Positions 24,933 through 34,263 of a stretch of 64,000 nt of DNA are shown piece after piece. Below the pieces are notes generated by a model. That model searched no databases. It saw nothing but the letters and a program-made list of their open reading frames with translations, and had not been told where the DNA came from. Source of the stretch: Aquirufa beregesia (GTDB lineage: Bacteria > Bacteroidota > Bacteroidia > Cytophagales > Spirosomataceae); NCBI RefSeq assembly GCF_011090385.1, contig NZ_SEWW01000003.1, forward strand, positions 124,001 to 188,000, written 5' to 3'. How positions within the stretch are numbered: position 1 is the first letter of the stretch; every line of letters starts with the position of its first letter. Made by a program: the position numbers and the translations under genes.

Positions 24933-26053
24933 ATCAAGCATCTAAGCTAATAGCGTGTGTCGGTTTCATCCTTTTGCAAGCCTGCGGCTCAAAAAATGAA
25001 AGTGCCAATGAAGAAATCTCCAGTTTGGAAGTGAGTGTCCCTATTCAAATAGATACAACCCTTTCTCAGGAATTTGTGGCAGATATTCATGCCATCAACA
25101 ACGTAGAAATACGGGCTCGAGTAAAAGGGTATTTGGATAAAATACATGTGGACGAAGGAAAGGCTGTTCGAAAAGGACAGGTATTGTTTACTATCAATAA
25201 CTCAGCCTATTTGGCGGAGGTGATGCGTGTCAAATCTGTTTTAAATCAGACCATTGCTGATTTAAAAGGCGAACAGTTGAATTTGGAGAATACTCGTTTA
25301 TTAGTGGAGAAAAATGTTATTTCTAAGACTCAGTTGGCAATTGCTCTTGCTAAAATTGAAGGCTTAAAGGCGAAAAAAGAGGAGGCGCAAGCACATGTTA
25401 AAGCCGCTGAATTGAGAGTGGAATATTATTCTATTCGTGCTCCTTTTGATGGGGTAGTCGACAGACTACCTCTCAAAATGGGGAGTTTAGTAGATGAGGG
25501 GACTTTATTGACCACCTTATCTGATACTAAAAATGTTTTTGCCTATTTCAATGTATCTGAGAAAGAATACTTAGCCTTTGCGGAATTGGGCGAGGCATTT
25601 AAGCAAAATGCAGCAGTAAGCTTATTATTGGCAAATGGAGAGTTATATCCCCATGCAGGAAAGGTTGAGACTATAGAAGGAGAGTTTGACAAAAACACAG
25701 GAAGTATTGCTTTTCGAGCCAGATTTGATAATCCTGAGAAATTGTTAAAACATGGTTCTTCAGGAAAAATTCAAATGCCTAAAAAGGTAACTAATTATTG
25801 GGTGATTCCACAAAAAGCAGTGTTTGAAATTCAAGAAAAAAACTATGTATTTGTAAAGGATAAGGATGGAATTGTCAAAATGAAAAGCTTACTACCAGAG
25901 TTCAGAATGCCGCATTTCTTTTTAGTTAAAAGTGGCTTTTCAAAATCAGATACGGTCTTAATTGAAGGAATCCAATTAGTAAAACAGGGTCAAAAAATAC
26001 GTACGGTTTTTAAACCTATGCGACAAATAATTCAACAAGCTAAAACGCTTTAA
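24929..26053 (+). CDS. RND efflux periplasmic adaptor (membrane fusion protein)
   Basis: A 374-residue lipoprotein bridging the inner-membrane RND pump to the outer-membrane channel. The signal MNQASKLIACVGFILLQAC has a LQAC lipobox, placing the Cys at 19. The order is lipoyl half (VEIRARVKGYLDKIHVDEGKAVRKGQ), alpha-hairpin (about 95-140, VEKNVISKTQLAIA), second lipoyl half (YYSIRAPFDGVVDRLPLK), then beta-barrel and membrane-proximal domains. This matches the AcrA/MexA group. First of three consecutive genes for a tripartite pump. Confidence 0.93.
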   Translation: MNQASKLIACVGFILLQACGSKNESANEEISSLEVSVPIQIDTTLSQEFVADIHAINNVEIRARVKGYLDKIHVDEGKAVRKGQVLFTINNSAYLAEVMRVKSVLNQTIADLKGEQLNLENTRLLVEKNVISKTQLAIALAKIEGLKAKKEEAQAHVKAAELRVEYYSIRAPFDGVVDRLPLKMGSLVDEGTLLTTLSDTKNVFAYFNVSEKEYLAFAELGEAFKQNAAVSLLLANGELYPHAGKVETIEGEFDKNTGSIAFRARFDNPEKLLKHGSSGKIQMPKKVTNYWVIPQKAVFEIQEKNYVFVKDKDGIVKMKSLLPEFRMPHFFLVKSGFSKSDTVLIEGIQLVKQGQKIRTVFKPMRQIIQQAKTL

Positions 26054-26064
26054 GCAACGTAAAA

Positions 26065-29000
26065 ATGGTTCAAAAATTTATAAGTAGACCTGTTCTTTCA
26101 ATAGTTGTTTCCCTTTTTATAACCATAATTGGGGTGATTGCAATGCAACAGTTACCTATTACGCAATTCCCAGATATTGTACCTCCAGCAGTAACTGTAA
26201 CAACGAAATATACGGGAGCTAATGCGGAGGTATGTGCCAAAGCAGTAGTTACTCCTTTGGAACGTGCCATCAATGGTGTTCCAGGTATGACTTACATGAC
26301 TTCCGTTTCAGGAAATGATGGTACTAGTATCATTCAGGTGTCTTTTGAAGTAGGAACAGACCCTGATGTAGCAGCGGTAAATGTTCAAACCAGAGTTCAA
26401 ACGGTATTGGATGAAATGCCAGAAGAAGTAATTAAGGCGGGTGTCATGACGGAAAAAGAGGTTAATAGTATGTTGTTGTACGTTAACTTATTGAGTTCTG
26501 ATAGTGAAATTGACGAGAAGTTTATATACAATTTCGCTGATATTAATGTTTTACCTGAACTGAAGCGAATCAATGGTGTTGGTTTTGCAGATATTATGGG
26601 TCAACGAGAGTATGCCATGCGTGTGTGGCTACATCCTGACCGTTTATTTGCCTATAAACTTTCAGCCGACGATGTGGTGGCAGCTTTGCGGAGCCAAAAC
26701 GTGGAGGCTGCGCCAGGTAAAATAGGAGAGAGTTCGGGTAAAAGAGCTCAAGCCTTACAATACGTGCTTCGATACACGGGTAAGTTTACCCAAGTGGCGG
26801 AGTATGAAAATCTTATCATTAAGTCGACTGAATCCGGTCAATTATTACGTTTGAAGGATGTGGCTGATATTGAGTTTGGTTCCTTGGATTATGATGTATT
26901 ATCGAAGGAGAATGGGAAGCCATCAGCCGCCATTTTATTAAAGCAAAGACCTGGATCTAATGCGGCAGAGGTTATTGCCAATGTTAAGAAGCGATTAGAT
27001 GAATTGAAGGTAAGTACCTTTCCTCCAGGAATGGGTTATACCATCAGTTACGATGTTTCTCGTTTCTTAGACGCGTCCATCCACGAAGTAATCAAAACTT
27101 TGATTGAAGCCTTTTTATTGGTAGCACTTGTCGTATTTATTTTCCTTCAAGATTGGCGAGCCACTTTGGTCCCTATTATTGCCGTTCCTGTTTCCTTAGT
27201 AGGAACGTTTTCGTTTATGTTGTTTTTTGGTTTTTCAATTAACTTATTGACCTTGTTCTCTTTGGTGTTAGCCATTGGTATTGTGGTGGATAATGCCATC
27301 GTAGTCGTTGAGGCTGTTCATGCTAAAATGGAGGAAAAAAATATGCCTGTAATGGCGGCAACCCAAGAAGCAATGCATGAAATTTCGGGTGCAATCATGG
27401 CCATCACCTTGGTTATGGGTGCGGTATTTATTCCAGTAGCATTTTTATCAGGACCTATTGGTGTATTCTTTAGGCAATTTTCGGTGACCATGGCTATTTC
27501 CATTGCTTTATCAGGTTTAACGGCATTAACATTAACTCCTGCCCTATGTGTTCTATTATTGAAGAAACCTCATTTGGATGGGAAAAGCTTGATGGGGCGC
27601 TTTTTCTTAGGCTTTAACAAGCGCTATGATCAAGTTGCTACTAGCTATATGAAATGGGTTTCTATTTTCATCAATAAACGAGTTTTACTCTGGGGAACAT
27701 TAATTGTATTTACAGTCATGACTGTAATATTGGTACGTATTTTACCAACTGGCTTTATTCCAACAGAGGATCAGGGAACGTTGTACGTCAACGTGACGAC
27801 ACCTTCAGGAGCCACCTTAGAACGGACGGAAAAGGTGATGGATCAGGTATTTCAGAAAGTGAAAAATGTTCAAGCAGTAGAGTCTTTCTCCAGTTTGGCA
27901 GGGTTTAGTTTGTTGACAGATGGTGGCGGAGCATCTTATGGTATGGGTATTATCACCATGAAACCGTGGGAAGAGCGCAGTCAGACCGTTGATGAAGTCA
28001 TGGAGGAAATTCGAAAAAAGACGGAGGGGATTAAAGATGCTAGTATTCAGTTTTTCCCACCTCCTGCTGTGCCAGGGTTTGGAAATGCTTCTGGTTTCGA
28101 GTTTCGCGTGCAGGATAGGACGGGAAGAGGAGATTTACAGAAATTATCTGTTGTAACGCAGGAATTTGCTAAGAAATTAAATCAAACGGCTTCTATTCAA
28201 AATACATTCTCCAGTTTTGACCCTTCTTTTCCTCAGTATATGTTGGAAGTAGATCAATCGGCAGCTGCTCAGAAAGGGGTCAATGTATTAACGGCCATGG
28301 ATAATTTGCAGACTTTATTGGGTAGTTTTTATGCGACTAATTTTATCCGATTTGGACAGATGTATAAAGTGATGGTACAGGTAGACCCGAGTTACCGTAT
28401 TCATCCAGATGATGTCATGAAATTTTATGCCAAAAACAAGGATGGAGAGATGGTATCCTATTCTTCTTTCATGAAGATGCGGAGGGTGTATGGACCAGAG
28501 CAATTGACCCGATTTAATATGTTTACTTCGGCCATGGTCAATGGAGAACCAGCCCCAGGTTTTAGTACAGGAGAAGCTTTGAAAGAGATTCAAGCACAAG
28601 CGGCGAAAAACCTACCTAGAGGTTATACCATCGAATGGTCAGGTATGACCCGAGAGGAGTTTTTGGCAGGCAATCAAGCTATTTTCATTTTTATCATTTG
28701 TTTGGTATTTGTGTATTTATTGCTTTCTGCCCAGTATGAATCCTTTCTAATGCCTTTTCCCGTTTTAATCTTTTTGCCAATGGGAGCCTTTGGTGTGTAT
28801 TTATTCTTACAAGTTTTTGGACTTCAAAATAATATTTATGCGCAGGTTGCCATGGTTATGCTGATTGGTTTATTAGGTAAAAATGCCATTTTGATTGTGG
28901 AATTTGCCCTCGCTCAAATGAAACAAGGGGCTAGTATCATCGATGCTGCCAAACAGGGAGCTTTTGCTCGACTGCGACCTATTTTGATGACATCCTTTGC

Positions 29001-29184
29001 TTTTGTAGCTGGATTAATTCCCCTAATGATCTCAAGTGGTGCGGGAGCCATTGGTAATCGAACCATTGGTACAGCTTCAGCCGGAGGTATGATTTTGGGA
29101 ACTGTGGGAGGATTGATTCTTATTCCTGGATTGTTTGTCGTGTTTGCCACTATATCAGCTAAATTTTCTAAACCCAAGGTTTAA
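26065..29184 (+). CDS. RND multidrug efflux permease, HAE1 family
   Basis: A 1039-residue inner-membrane, proton-driven pump subunit of the AcrB/MexB type. It has the canonical start FISRPVLSIVVSLFITIIGV, FPDIVPPAVTVTTKYTGANAE, twelve TM helices with large periplasmic loops after TM1 and TM7, and an ending LIPGLFVVF. In TM4 the proton-relay dyad is Asp-Asn (residues 409-410, LAIGIVVDNAIVVVEAV), whereas AcrB has Asp-Asp (D407/D408). The Asn form occurs naturally in other RND pumps, so it need not be inactive. Gap to the adaptor is 11 bp and to the outer-membrane factor 1 bp. Confidence 0.96.
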   Translation: MVQKFISRPVLSIVVSLFITIIGVIAMQQLPITQFPDIVPPAVTVTTKYTGANAEVCAKAVVTPLERAINGVPGMTYMTSVSGNDGTSIIQVSFEVGTDPDVAAVNVQTRVQTVLDEMPEEVIKAGVMTEKEVNSMLLYVNLLSSDSEIDEKFIYNFADINVLPELKRINGVGFADIMGQREYAMRVWLHPDRLFAYKLSADDVVAALRSQNVEAAPGKIGESSGKRAQALQYVLRYTGKFTQVAEYENLIIKSTESGQLLRLKDVADIEFGSLDYDVLSKENGKPSAAILLKQRPGSNAAEVIANVKKRLDELKVSTFPPGMGYTISYDVSRFLDASIHEVIKTLIEAFLLVALVVFIFLQDWRATLVPIIAVPVSLVGTFSFMLFFGFSINLLTLFSLVLAIGIVVDNAIVVVEAVHAKMEEKNMPVMAATQEAMHEISGAIMAITLVMGAVFIPVAFLSGPIGVFFRQFSVTMAISIALSGLTALTLTPALCVLLLKKPHLDGKSLMGRFFLGFNKRYDQVATSYMKWVSIFINKRVLLWGTLIVFTVMTVILVRILPTGFIPTEDQGTLYVNVTTPSGATLERTEKVMDQVFQKVKNVQAVESFSSLAGFSLLTDGGGASYGMGIITMKPWEERSQTVDEVMEEIRKKTEGIKDASIQFFPPPAVPGFGNASGFEFRVQDRTGRGDLQKLSVVTQEFAKKLNQTASIQNTFSSFDPSFPQYMLEVDQSAAAQKGVNVLTAMDNLQTLLGSFYATNFIRFGQMYKVMVQVDPSYRIHPDDVMKFYAKNKDGEMVSYSSFMKMRRVYGPEQLTRFNMFTSAMVNGEPAPGFSTGEALKEIQAQAAKNLPRGYTIEWSGMTREEFLAGNQAIFIFIICLVFVYLLLSAQYESFLMPFPVLIFLPMGAFGVYLFLQVFGLQNNIYAQVAMVMLIGLLGKNAILIVEFALAQMKQGASIIDAAKQGAFARLRPILMTSFAFVAGLIPLMISSGAGAIGNRTIGTASAGGMILGTVGGLILIPGLFVVFATISAKFSKPKV

Positions 29185-29185
29185 T

Positions 29186-30610
29186 ATGCGTCTAATCATC
29201 ATAATAAGTATATTTTCCATGAGCTTGCTCTCTTGTCAGCAAGCCATTTTCCGAGATGCTCGAAAGATCGATGCGGAACTTGAAGCCTATCGAATGAAAG
29301 ACCTAGGCCAGTCGGTTTCTGGCATAGAAGCCTGCTGGAAAAAAGATAGTTTATTGGTGCAATTGATTGATTCCGTACTCATTCGTAGTAATGACATTAA
29401 GATTGGATTCTTAAATCTGGCCATCAGTCGGGCTCAGTATACTTTTGACCGTGGAGCTATGAAGCCGACCGTTTCGGGTGTCATTCAACCTAGTTTGAGG
29501 AAATTCAGTAAATATACCATGGATGGAGTGGGGAATTATGATACTCAATTTTCTCCTAATATTACCAAAGAGCAGATCATCCCAGAACATTTGCCTGATG
29601 TGATGATTGGTTTGCAGTCTTCTTGGGAAGTGGATATTTGGGGTAAGCTTTCTAAGCGTAAAAAAGCGAGTGCTTTGCGGTATTTAGCTACAGAGTCAGG
29701 TCAACAATGGTATATTACTTCCTTGGTTTCTGAAGTAGCTGGAATGTATGGTCAATTGGTGGCATTGGACCAAGAATTGGATATTTTGAAAACTAATATT
29801 GGGATCCAATTTAGTGCTTTGAGTTTGGTTAAAATACAAAAGGAAGCCGGCGTGGTGAATGAATCTGCAGTGCAGCAATTGGAAGCTCAGTGGTTAAATT
29901 CACGGGCTCAGGAAGGTTTGGTGTTACAGCAAATTATCGAATTAGAAAACCAGCTTCGTTATTGGTTAAATCAACCCAATAAGAAAATTGCACGTTCTCA
30001 ATACCCCTTCAATTGTTCATTGGATAGTTCCATGTATGCCCAAATCCAGATTGATCAATTGGAAAGACGGCCGGATGTTCGTCAGGCTAGGCTAGAATTG
30101 GAAGCCCAGCTACTGAATAAGCAAAGCGCTGATTTAGCTCTGAAACCTGCTGTGGTATTATCAGGAATGTTAGGTGTACAAGGATTTCAACCAGCTTACT
30201 TATTTCAATTACCGGCCTCCATGGCTTATCAATTAATTGGGGGAATTACGGCACCTTGGTTAAATCGCTCGGCCTTATATTCCACTATTGGTCGAGAAAA
30301 TGCCCGTTGGAAAGCCCTGGATTTGACCTATCAAAATGCCCTTTTAAAAGGCTTTTTGGAATGGGATACTCAGGTGAAATCGTTGGCTTATTTACAGCGT
30401 ATGGGTCAGTTGAAAGAGCGAGAAGTGGTGTTGACAAAAGGGGCCATTGCCACTGTAGGCACCTTGTTTACCACGGCCAAAGCGAATTATTTGGAAGTGC
30501 TTACGGCACAGCAAAACGCACTCCGGTCGGAACTTGAATTGTTAGAGATTTCACGAAAACGCTGGATCCATGCCATTCAGCTGTATCGAGTTTTAGGTGG
30601 AGGTTGGTAA
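29186..30610 (+). CDS. TolC-like outer-membrane efflux lipoprotein (NodT/OprM family)
   Basis: The outer-membrane channel of the tripartite pump. I start at ATG 29186 because MRLIIIISIFSMSLLSC is a lipoprotein signal with an LLSC lipobox; the tracked start 51 bp upstream lies in the permease gene. The 474-residue chain has the repeated helical-hairpin pattern: MIGLQSSWEVDIWGKLSKRKKAS near 145 and LERRPDVRQARLELEAQLLNK near 290, both diagnostic for OprM-type factors, and an ending ISRKRWIHAIQLYRVLGGGW. The gene ends exactly where purN ends on the other strand. Confidence 0.93.
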   Translation: MRLIIIISIFSMSLLSCQQAIFRDARKIDAELEAYRMKDLGQSVSGIEACWKKDSLLVQLIDSVLIRSNDIKIGFLNLAISRAQYTFDRGAMKPTVSGVIQPSLRKFSKYTMDGVGNYDTQFSPNITKEQIIPEHLPDVMIGLQSSWEVDIWGKLSKRKKASALRYLATESGQQWYITSLVSEVAGMYGQLVALDQELDILKTNIGIQFSALSLVKIQKEAGVVNESAVQQLEAQWLNSRAQEGLVLQQIIELENQLRYWLNQPNKKIARSQYPFNCSLDSSMYAQIQIDQLERRPDVRQARLELEAQLLNKQSADLALKPAVVLSGMLGVQGFQPAYLFQLPASMAYQLIGGITAPWLNRSALYSTIGRENARWKALDLTYQNALLKGFLEWDTQVKSLAYLQRMGQLKEREVVLTKGAIATVGTLFTTAKANYLEVLTAQQNALRSELELLEISRKRWIHAIQLYRVLGGGW

Positions 30611-31180
30611 TTAGTTTGATTGTTTGATCAGATTTTCAATGACTTGCGGGAAATCGCGGTGTTCAAGAACCTGGCCTTTTCTGGCGACATCCTCTGGGCT
30701 GTCGCCAGGATCAATGCTAAATGAACTTTGATGGATAATAGCACCTTCATCATACTGTTCATTTACATAATGAATCGTGATGCCTGATTCTTTTTCTCCT
30801 GCTTCTATGACAGCTTCGTGTACAAAATGACCGTACATACCCTTCCCTCCAAACTTGGGTAAAAGGGCTGGATGAAGGTTGATGATTCGTTGCGGATAAG
30901 CTTGCACAAAGCTGCTTGGAATTAGCCATAAAAATCCGGCTAATACGATCCAGTCGGCATGTAAAGCTTGAATTTCACTTAGCACTATCCCGTTTTTATA
31001 TTCTTCTCGGGAGAAAACTCGACAAGGGACGTTTAGTCGTTTGGCACGTTCAATGACGCCCGCTTCGGGATTGTTGCAATAAATACAGCTTACTTGGGCT
31101 AGTGTGGAGCCATGTAAATGTTGAATGATTTTTTCCGCATTAGAACCTGATCCGGAAGCAAAAATGACGATGTTTTTCAA
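30611..31180 (-). CDS. purN: Phosphoribosylglycinamide formyltransferase
   Basis: Third step of purine synthesis: transfers formyl from 10-formyl-THF to GAR. At 189 residues it has the classic motifs ASGSGSNAEKI near 8, NLHPALLPKFGGKGMYGHFVH with the catalytic His in HPALLP near 107, and DEGAIIHQ with the catalytic Asp near 143. A TAnnTTTG box lies upstream. The gene abuts the convergent efflux gene without any gap, and purK-purE lie elsewhere in the window. Confidence 0.96.
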   Translation of the reverse strand: MKNIVIFASGSGSNAEKIIQHLHGSTLAQVSCIYCNNPEAGVIERAKRLNVPCRVFSREEYKNGIVLSEIQALHADWIVLAGFLWLIPSSFVQAYPQRIINLHPALLPKFGGKGMYGHFVHEAVIEAGEKESGITIHYVNEQYDEGAIIHQSSFSIDPGDSPEDVARKGQVLEHRDFPQVIENLIKQSN

Positions 31181-31201
31181 GCCTGAACGATTATTTTCTT
31201 A

Positions 31202-31209
31202 CAAATTTA
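31202..31209 (-). promoter_or_regulatory. Bacteroidota -7 box TAAATTTG for purN
   Basis: Exact TAnnTTTG on the minus strand, ending 21 bp before the purN ATG. No clear -33 element. Confidence 0.5.
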
Positions 31210-31272
31210 GGCCATATTGCGGAACCTTTAGATAAAAAATGAAGTTTTGTTTCTTCAGGTCAAAATCGGAAC

Positions 31273-32436
31273 ATGAAAATAGGAATCATTTGCTATCCAA
31301 CGTATGGAGGGAGTGGGGTTGTGGCAACCGAGTTAGGAAAAGCCCTAGCTTCGGCAGGTCATGAAGTGCATTTTATCACATATACGCAGCCCCCTAGATT
31401 GGATTTCTTTTCCGAGAATATTTTTTACCATGAGGTGAGTGTGGCCTCCTATCCCTTGTTTCAGTACTTGCCTTATGAGTCGGCATTGGCCAGTAAAATG
31501 GTGGATGTTACCATCAATGAAAAATTGGATTTATTGCATGTACATTATGCAATTCCCCATGCTTCTGCCGCCTATTTAGCTAAACAAATATTGAAATACA
31601 AAGGGATTCATGTGCCTGTGATTACCACATTGCATGGGACTGATATCACTTTGGTCGGTAGGGACCCATCTTTTGAACCAGTAGTAACATTTTCCATCAA
31701 TGAGTCAGATGGGGTTACGGCAGTATCTGAAAGTCTTCGAAATGACACTTATGCCGAGTTTGAAATATTAAGTGCGATCGAAGTAATCCCTAATTTCATT
31801 GATCTAAAGCGATTTAAAAAACAAGCCAAAGAACATTTCAAGATAGCCATTTGTCCACATGGAGAAAAGTTATTGATGCATACATCCAACTTTCGAAAAG
31901 TTAAAAGAATTGAAGACATCATTCATGTATTCGAAAAAGTCCGGAAAGAAATCCCTTCCAAATTATTGCTGGTAGGAGATGGACCAGAACGTTCCGCCAT
32001 CGAAGCCTTGTGTCGTGACTTGGGCGTTCAAGGAGATGTCCGTTTTTTAGGCAAATTGGATGCCATAGAAGAAGCACTTTCCTTAGCAGACGTTTTCTTT
32101 TTAACCTCAGAAAAAGAGAGTTTTGGATTGGCTGCCTTAGAAGCCATGGCTTGTGAAGTACCTGTGATTTCATCCAATGCGGGTGGTATTACCGAAGTCA
32201 ATATACACGGAGAAACTGGCTATGTGAGTGAGATAGGAGATATTGAAGATATGGCCAAAAACACCATTAAACTACTTTCAGACGAAGTTTTATTGACCCA
32301 AATGAAGAAGAATTCTTTGGAGAGAGCCAAGTTATTTGATATTGAGAAAATACTGCCACTCTACGTAAACTATTATCAAAGGGTGATTAGCCAAAGTTGG
32401 AAATTCCCAACCCAGAATCTTTTGGATAGCGAATAG
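31273..32436 (+). CDS. bshA: N-acetyl-alpha-D-glucosaminyl L-malate synthase (bacillithiol)
   Basis: A GT4-family transferase joining GlcNAc from UDP-GlcNAc to L-malate, the first bacillithiol step. The 387-residue protein has the family-specific start MKIGIICYPTYGGSGVVATEL, then ITYTQPPRLD and PLFQYLPYESALASKMVD, TLHGTDITLVGRDPSF, HTSNFRKVKRIEDI and the donor-binding ExE region EKESFGLAALEAMA near 285. It is a standalone gene; bshB and bshC are not in the window. The DinB protein at 13259 could be a bacillithiol-using enzyme. Confidence 0.95.
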   Translation: MKIGIICYPTYGGSGVVATELGKALASAGHEVHFITYTQPPRLDFFSENIFYHEVSVASYPLFQYLPYESALASKMVDVTINEKLDLLHVHYAIPHASAAYLAKQILKYKGIHVPVITTLHGTDITLVGRDPSFEPVVTFSINESDGVTAVSESLRNDTYAEFEILSAIEVIPNFIDLKRFKKQAKEHFKIAICPHGEKLLMHTSNFRKVKRIEDIIHVFEKVRKEIPSKLLLVGDGPERSAIEALCRDLGVQGDVRFLGKLDAIEEALSLADVFFLTSEKESFGLAALEAMACEVPVISSNAGGITEVNIHGETGYVSEIGDIEDMAKNTIKLLSDEVLLTQMKKNSLERAKLFDIEKILPLYVNYYQRVISQSWKFPTQNLLDSE

Positions 32437-32451
32437 TTTCTATTATTTTTG
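32421..32451 (+). promoter_or_regulatory. Promoter TTTG-N19-TATTTTTG for the fatty-acid hydroxylase gene
   Basis: The -33 box TTTG is at 32421-32424 and the -7 box TATTTTTG (TAnnTTTG) at 32444-32451, with 19 bp between, a full match to the Bacteroidota consensus. The -33 box overlaps the end of bshA. The leader to ATG 32510 is about 50 nt. Confidence 0.7.
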
Positions 32452-32509
32452 TGAATAAGCCTAAGTCTACTATCAATTCAGTTCCGATTTTTTTCTGAAA
32501 ATTCGAGAT

Positions 32510-33154
32510 ATGGAAAAACAACACATACGTCCGAAGCATTCGGGTTCAAAGCAGTTATTTGAAAATCCATTATTGGAGAAATTGTCAAGAACGCATATCG
32601 CTATTCCTGTTAGTTTATTTTTTCTTACAGGGATGGTGCTTTTATACTTTGCATTCACGTATGCTGTATTGGATAACGTGGTTATTTTAAGCCTGTTTTT
32701 AGTGGGTTTTTTTGGATTTACCTTCATTGAATACTGGGTTCATCGTAGTATTTACCACATTGAACCAACGACTGAAGCTAGGTCTAAATTTCAGTACATC
32801 GCCCATGGGGTTCATCATGAATATCCCAAAGATAAGACTCGCTTGGCTATGCCCCCGGTGATTGCAGTTTTGGTGGTTGGTTTGCTTTTTTCCATTTCAT
32901 ATTTTGCCCTAAACAATTATGCTTTTGCGTTCTTTCCAGGGTTCATCTGGGGATACGCCTCCTATTTATTGGTGCATTATTGTGTTCACGCCTATCCTCC
33001 ACCCAAAAATTTTATGAAAATGCTTTGGGTAAACCATGCCGTTCATCACTATAAAGACGGAAACTCGGTATTTGGTGTTTCTTCTCCTATTTGGGACTAT
33101 GTTTTTGGTACCATGGATACCATGGATAAGAATAAGGTTCAGGAAAATTTATAA
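32510..33154 (+). CDS. Fatty-acid 2-hydroxylase-like membrane protein
   Basis: A 214-residue membrane di-iron hydroxylase of the Scs7/FA2H-like group. Histidine clusters HRSIYH, HGVHHEYPKDKTRLAMPP, VHYCVHAY and NHAVHHYKDGNSVFGV are complete, and the ending SPIWDYVFGTMD is typical. The HGVHHxxPxDxxRLxMPP signature is the one used by sphingolipid alpha-hydroxylases; many Cytophagales have sphingolipids, so 2-hydroxylation of ceramide acyl chains is likely but not shown. It has its own promoter and overlaps the convergent folK by 6 bp. Confidence 0.88.
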   Translation: MEKQHIRPKHSGSKQLFENPLLEKLSRTHIAIPVSLFFLTGMVLLYFAFTYAVLDNVVILSLFLVGFFGFTFIEYWVHRSIYHIEPTTEARSKFQYIAHGVHHEYPKDKTRLAMPPVIAVLVVGLLFSISYFALNNYAFAFFPGFIWGYASYLLVHYCVHAYPPPKNFMKMLWVNHAVHHYKDGNSVFGVSSPIWDYVFGTMDTMDKNKVQENL

Positions 33155-33637
33155 TTCCAATTTCTTTACTTCGGAACTATCAGGACAAGCCAACAAAAGC
33201 GTGTGGATATCTTTTTGTAGGATGGGGTGTGTCAAATTGGGGGCAATTTCAGTTAATGGGATTAACACAAATTTTCGCTGAGGTAAAAAGGGGTGAGGAA
33301 TTTGCAAATTGCTTTCTTGGATGACCTGATGGCCATAAAATAGGATGTCCAAATCAATGATTCTAGCTTCCCATTGTTGTTTTCTTACACGGCCTAATTC
33401 GGATTCAATAAGTAATAGTTGAGCGATTAATTCTTGCGGATTAAGTTCAGTGCTTAATTTAAGCACTTGGTTTAGGAAGTCAGCTTGATGCGTATTGCCC
33501 CAAGCTTTTGTTTGATAAATAGAAGAAAAATGAAGTATAGGCCCTATTTTTTTTTCAAGAATTGGATAGACATTTTTAAAAATTTCGAGGGTATTTCCTA
33601 GATTGCCTCCTAAAGAGAGGTAAATGTTGGTGGCCAT
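33149..33637 (-). CDS. folK: 2-amino-4-hydroxy-6-hydroxymethyldihydropteridine diphosphokinase
   Basis: Transfers pyrophosphate from ATP to 6-hydroxymethyl-dihydropterin in folate synthesis. ATG 33637 (MATNIYLSLGGNLGN, 162 residues) is preferred; two upstream starts are in frame but would begin at or before the expected transcription start. Motifs are SLGGNLGNTLE, YQTKAWGNTHQADFLN, LLIESELGRVRKQQWEARIIDLDILFYG (with the catalytic Asp pair) and PHPFLPQRKFVLIPL. It is divergent from yqgE with only 40 bp between starts. Confidence 0.94.
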   Translation of the reverse strand: MATNIYLSLGGNLGNTLEIFKNVYPILEKKIGPILHFSSIYQTKAWGNTHQADFLNQVLKLSTELNPQELIAQLLLIESELGRVRKQQWEARIIDLDILFYGHQVIQESNLQIPHPFLPQRKFVLIPLTEIAPNLTHPILQKDIHTLLLACPDSSEVKKLEL

Positions 33638-33655
33638 GGTCAATTTCATTTCTAA

Positions 33656-33663
33656 CAAACTTA
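33656..33663 (-). promoter_or_regulatory. Bacteroidota -7 box TAAGTTTG for folK
   Basis: Exact TAnnTTTG on the minus strand, ending 18 bp before ATG 33637. A start at 33649 would leave almost no leader, so the box helps choose the start. Confidence 0.5.
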
Positions 33664-33677
33664 CAAATTTCTTTTTT

Positions 33678-34247
33678 ATGCCTAAGAAAAATGCTCCTTT
33701 GGAATTAAAACCAGGTATGTTATTGGTTTCAGAACCATTTTTGGAGGACCCCTCTTTTCATCGTTCCGTGGTATTATTGTGTGAACATTCTTCCTCGCAT
33801 TCCTTTGGATTGGTGTTAAATCAAAGGCAAGAAATAGTGTTGGATTCGTATATGGATGAAAAGGTCATGGAAGATGTGCCGCTTTATTCAGGCGGGCCAG
33901 TAGATCCTACCATCATGCAGTTTGTTCATCGAAGGCCAGATTTAATTCCTGATGGGATTGAGATTGGACATGGGATTTTTTGGTCTGGAGATTTTGAACG
34001 GGCTATAGAATTGGTGGTAGGAGGAGAAATAGGTTTTGAAGAAATCAAATTTTTCATTGGTTATTCAGGTTGGGGTGCAGGACAGTTAGAAAGAGAAGTG
34101 AAATCCAATGCATGGATGTTGCATCCTGCCAAAGCGGAATATGTTTTTGATGAGCCCACCTTGAATTTATGGAGGAAAGTCTTGTTTGATAAAGGAGGGG
34201 ATTATCGCGTATTGTCGACCTATCCTGATGATCCTAATCTCAACTAA
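33678..34247 (+). CDS. YqgE/AlgH-family protein
   Basis: A 189-residue single-domain protein of the UPF0301 family. ATG 33678 (MPKKNAPLELKPGMLLVSEP) is used; the tracked start 54 bp upstream would run through the divergent promoter. DPSFHRSVVLLCEHSSSHSFGLVLNQ is the family signature, with LYSGGPVD near 80 and IGYSGWGAGQLEREV near 140. Function is poorly defined; in other bacteria it has been tied to transcription of alginate or stress genes. It stops 16 bp before the convergent recG end. Confidence 0.9.
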   Translation: MPKKNAPLELKPGMLLVSEPFLEDPSFHRSVVLLCEHSSSHSFGLVLNQRQEIVLDSYMDEKVMEDVPLYSGGPVDPTIMQFVHRRPDLIPDGIEIGHGIFWSGDFERAIELVVGGEIGFEEIKFFIGYSGWGAGQLEREVKSNAWMLHPAKAEYVFDEPTLNLWRKVLFDKGGDYRVLSTYPDDPNLN

Positions 34248-34263
34248 TGTAGGTATGCCAGGG

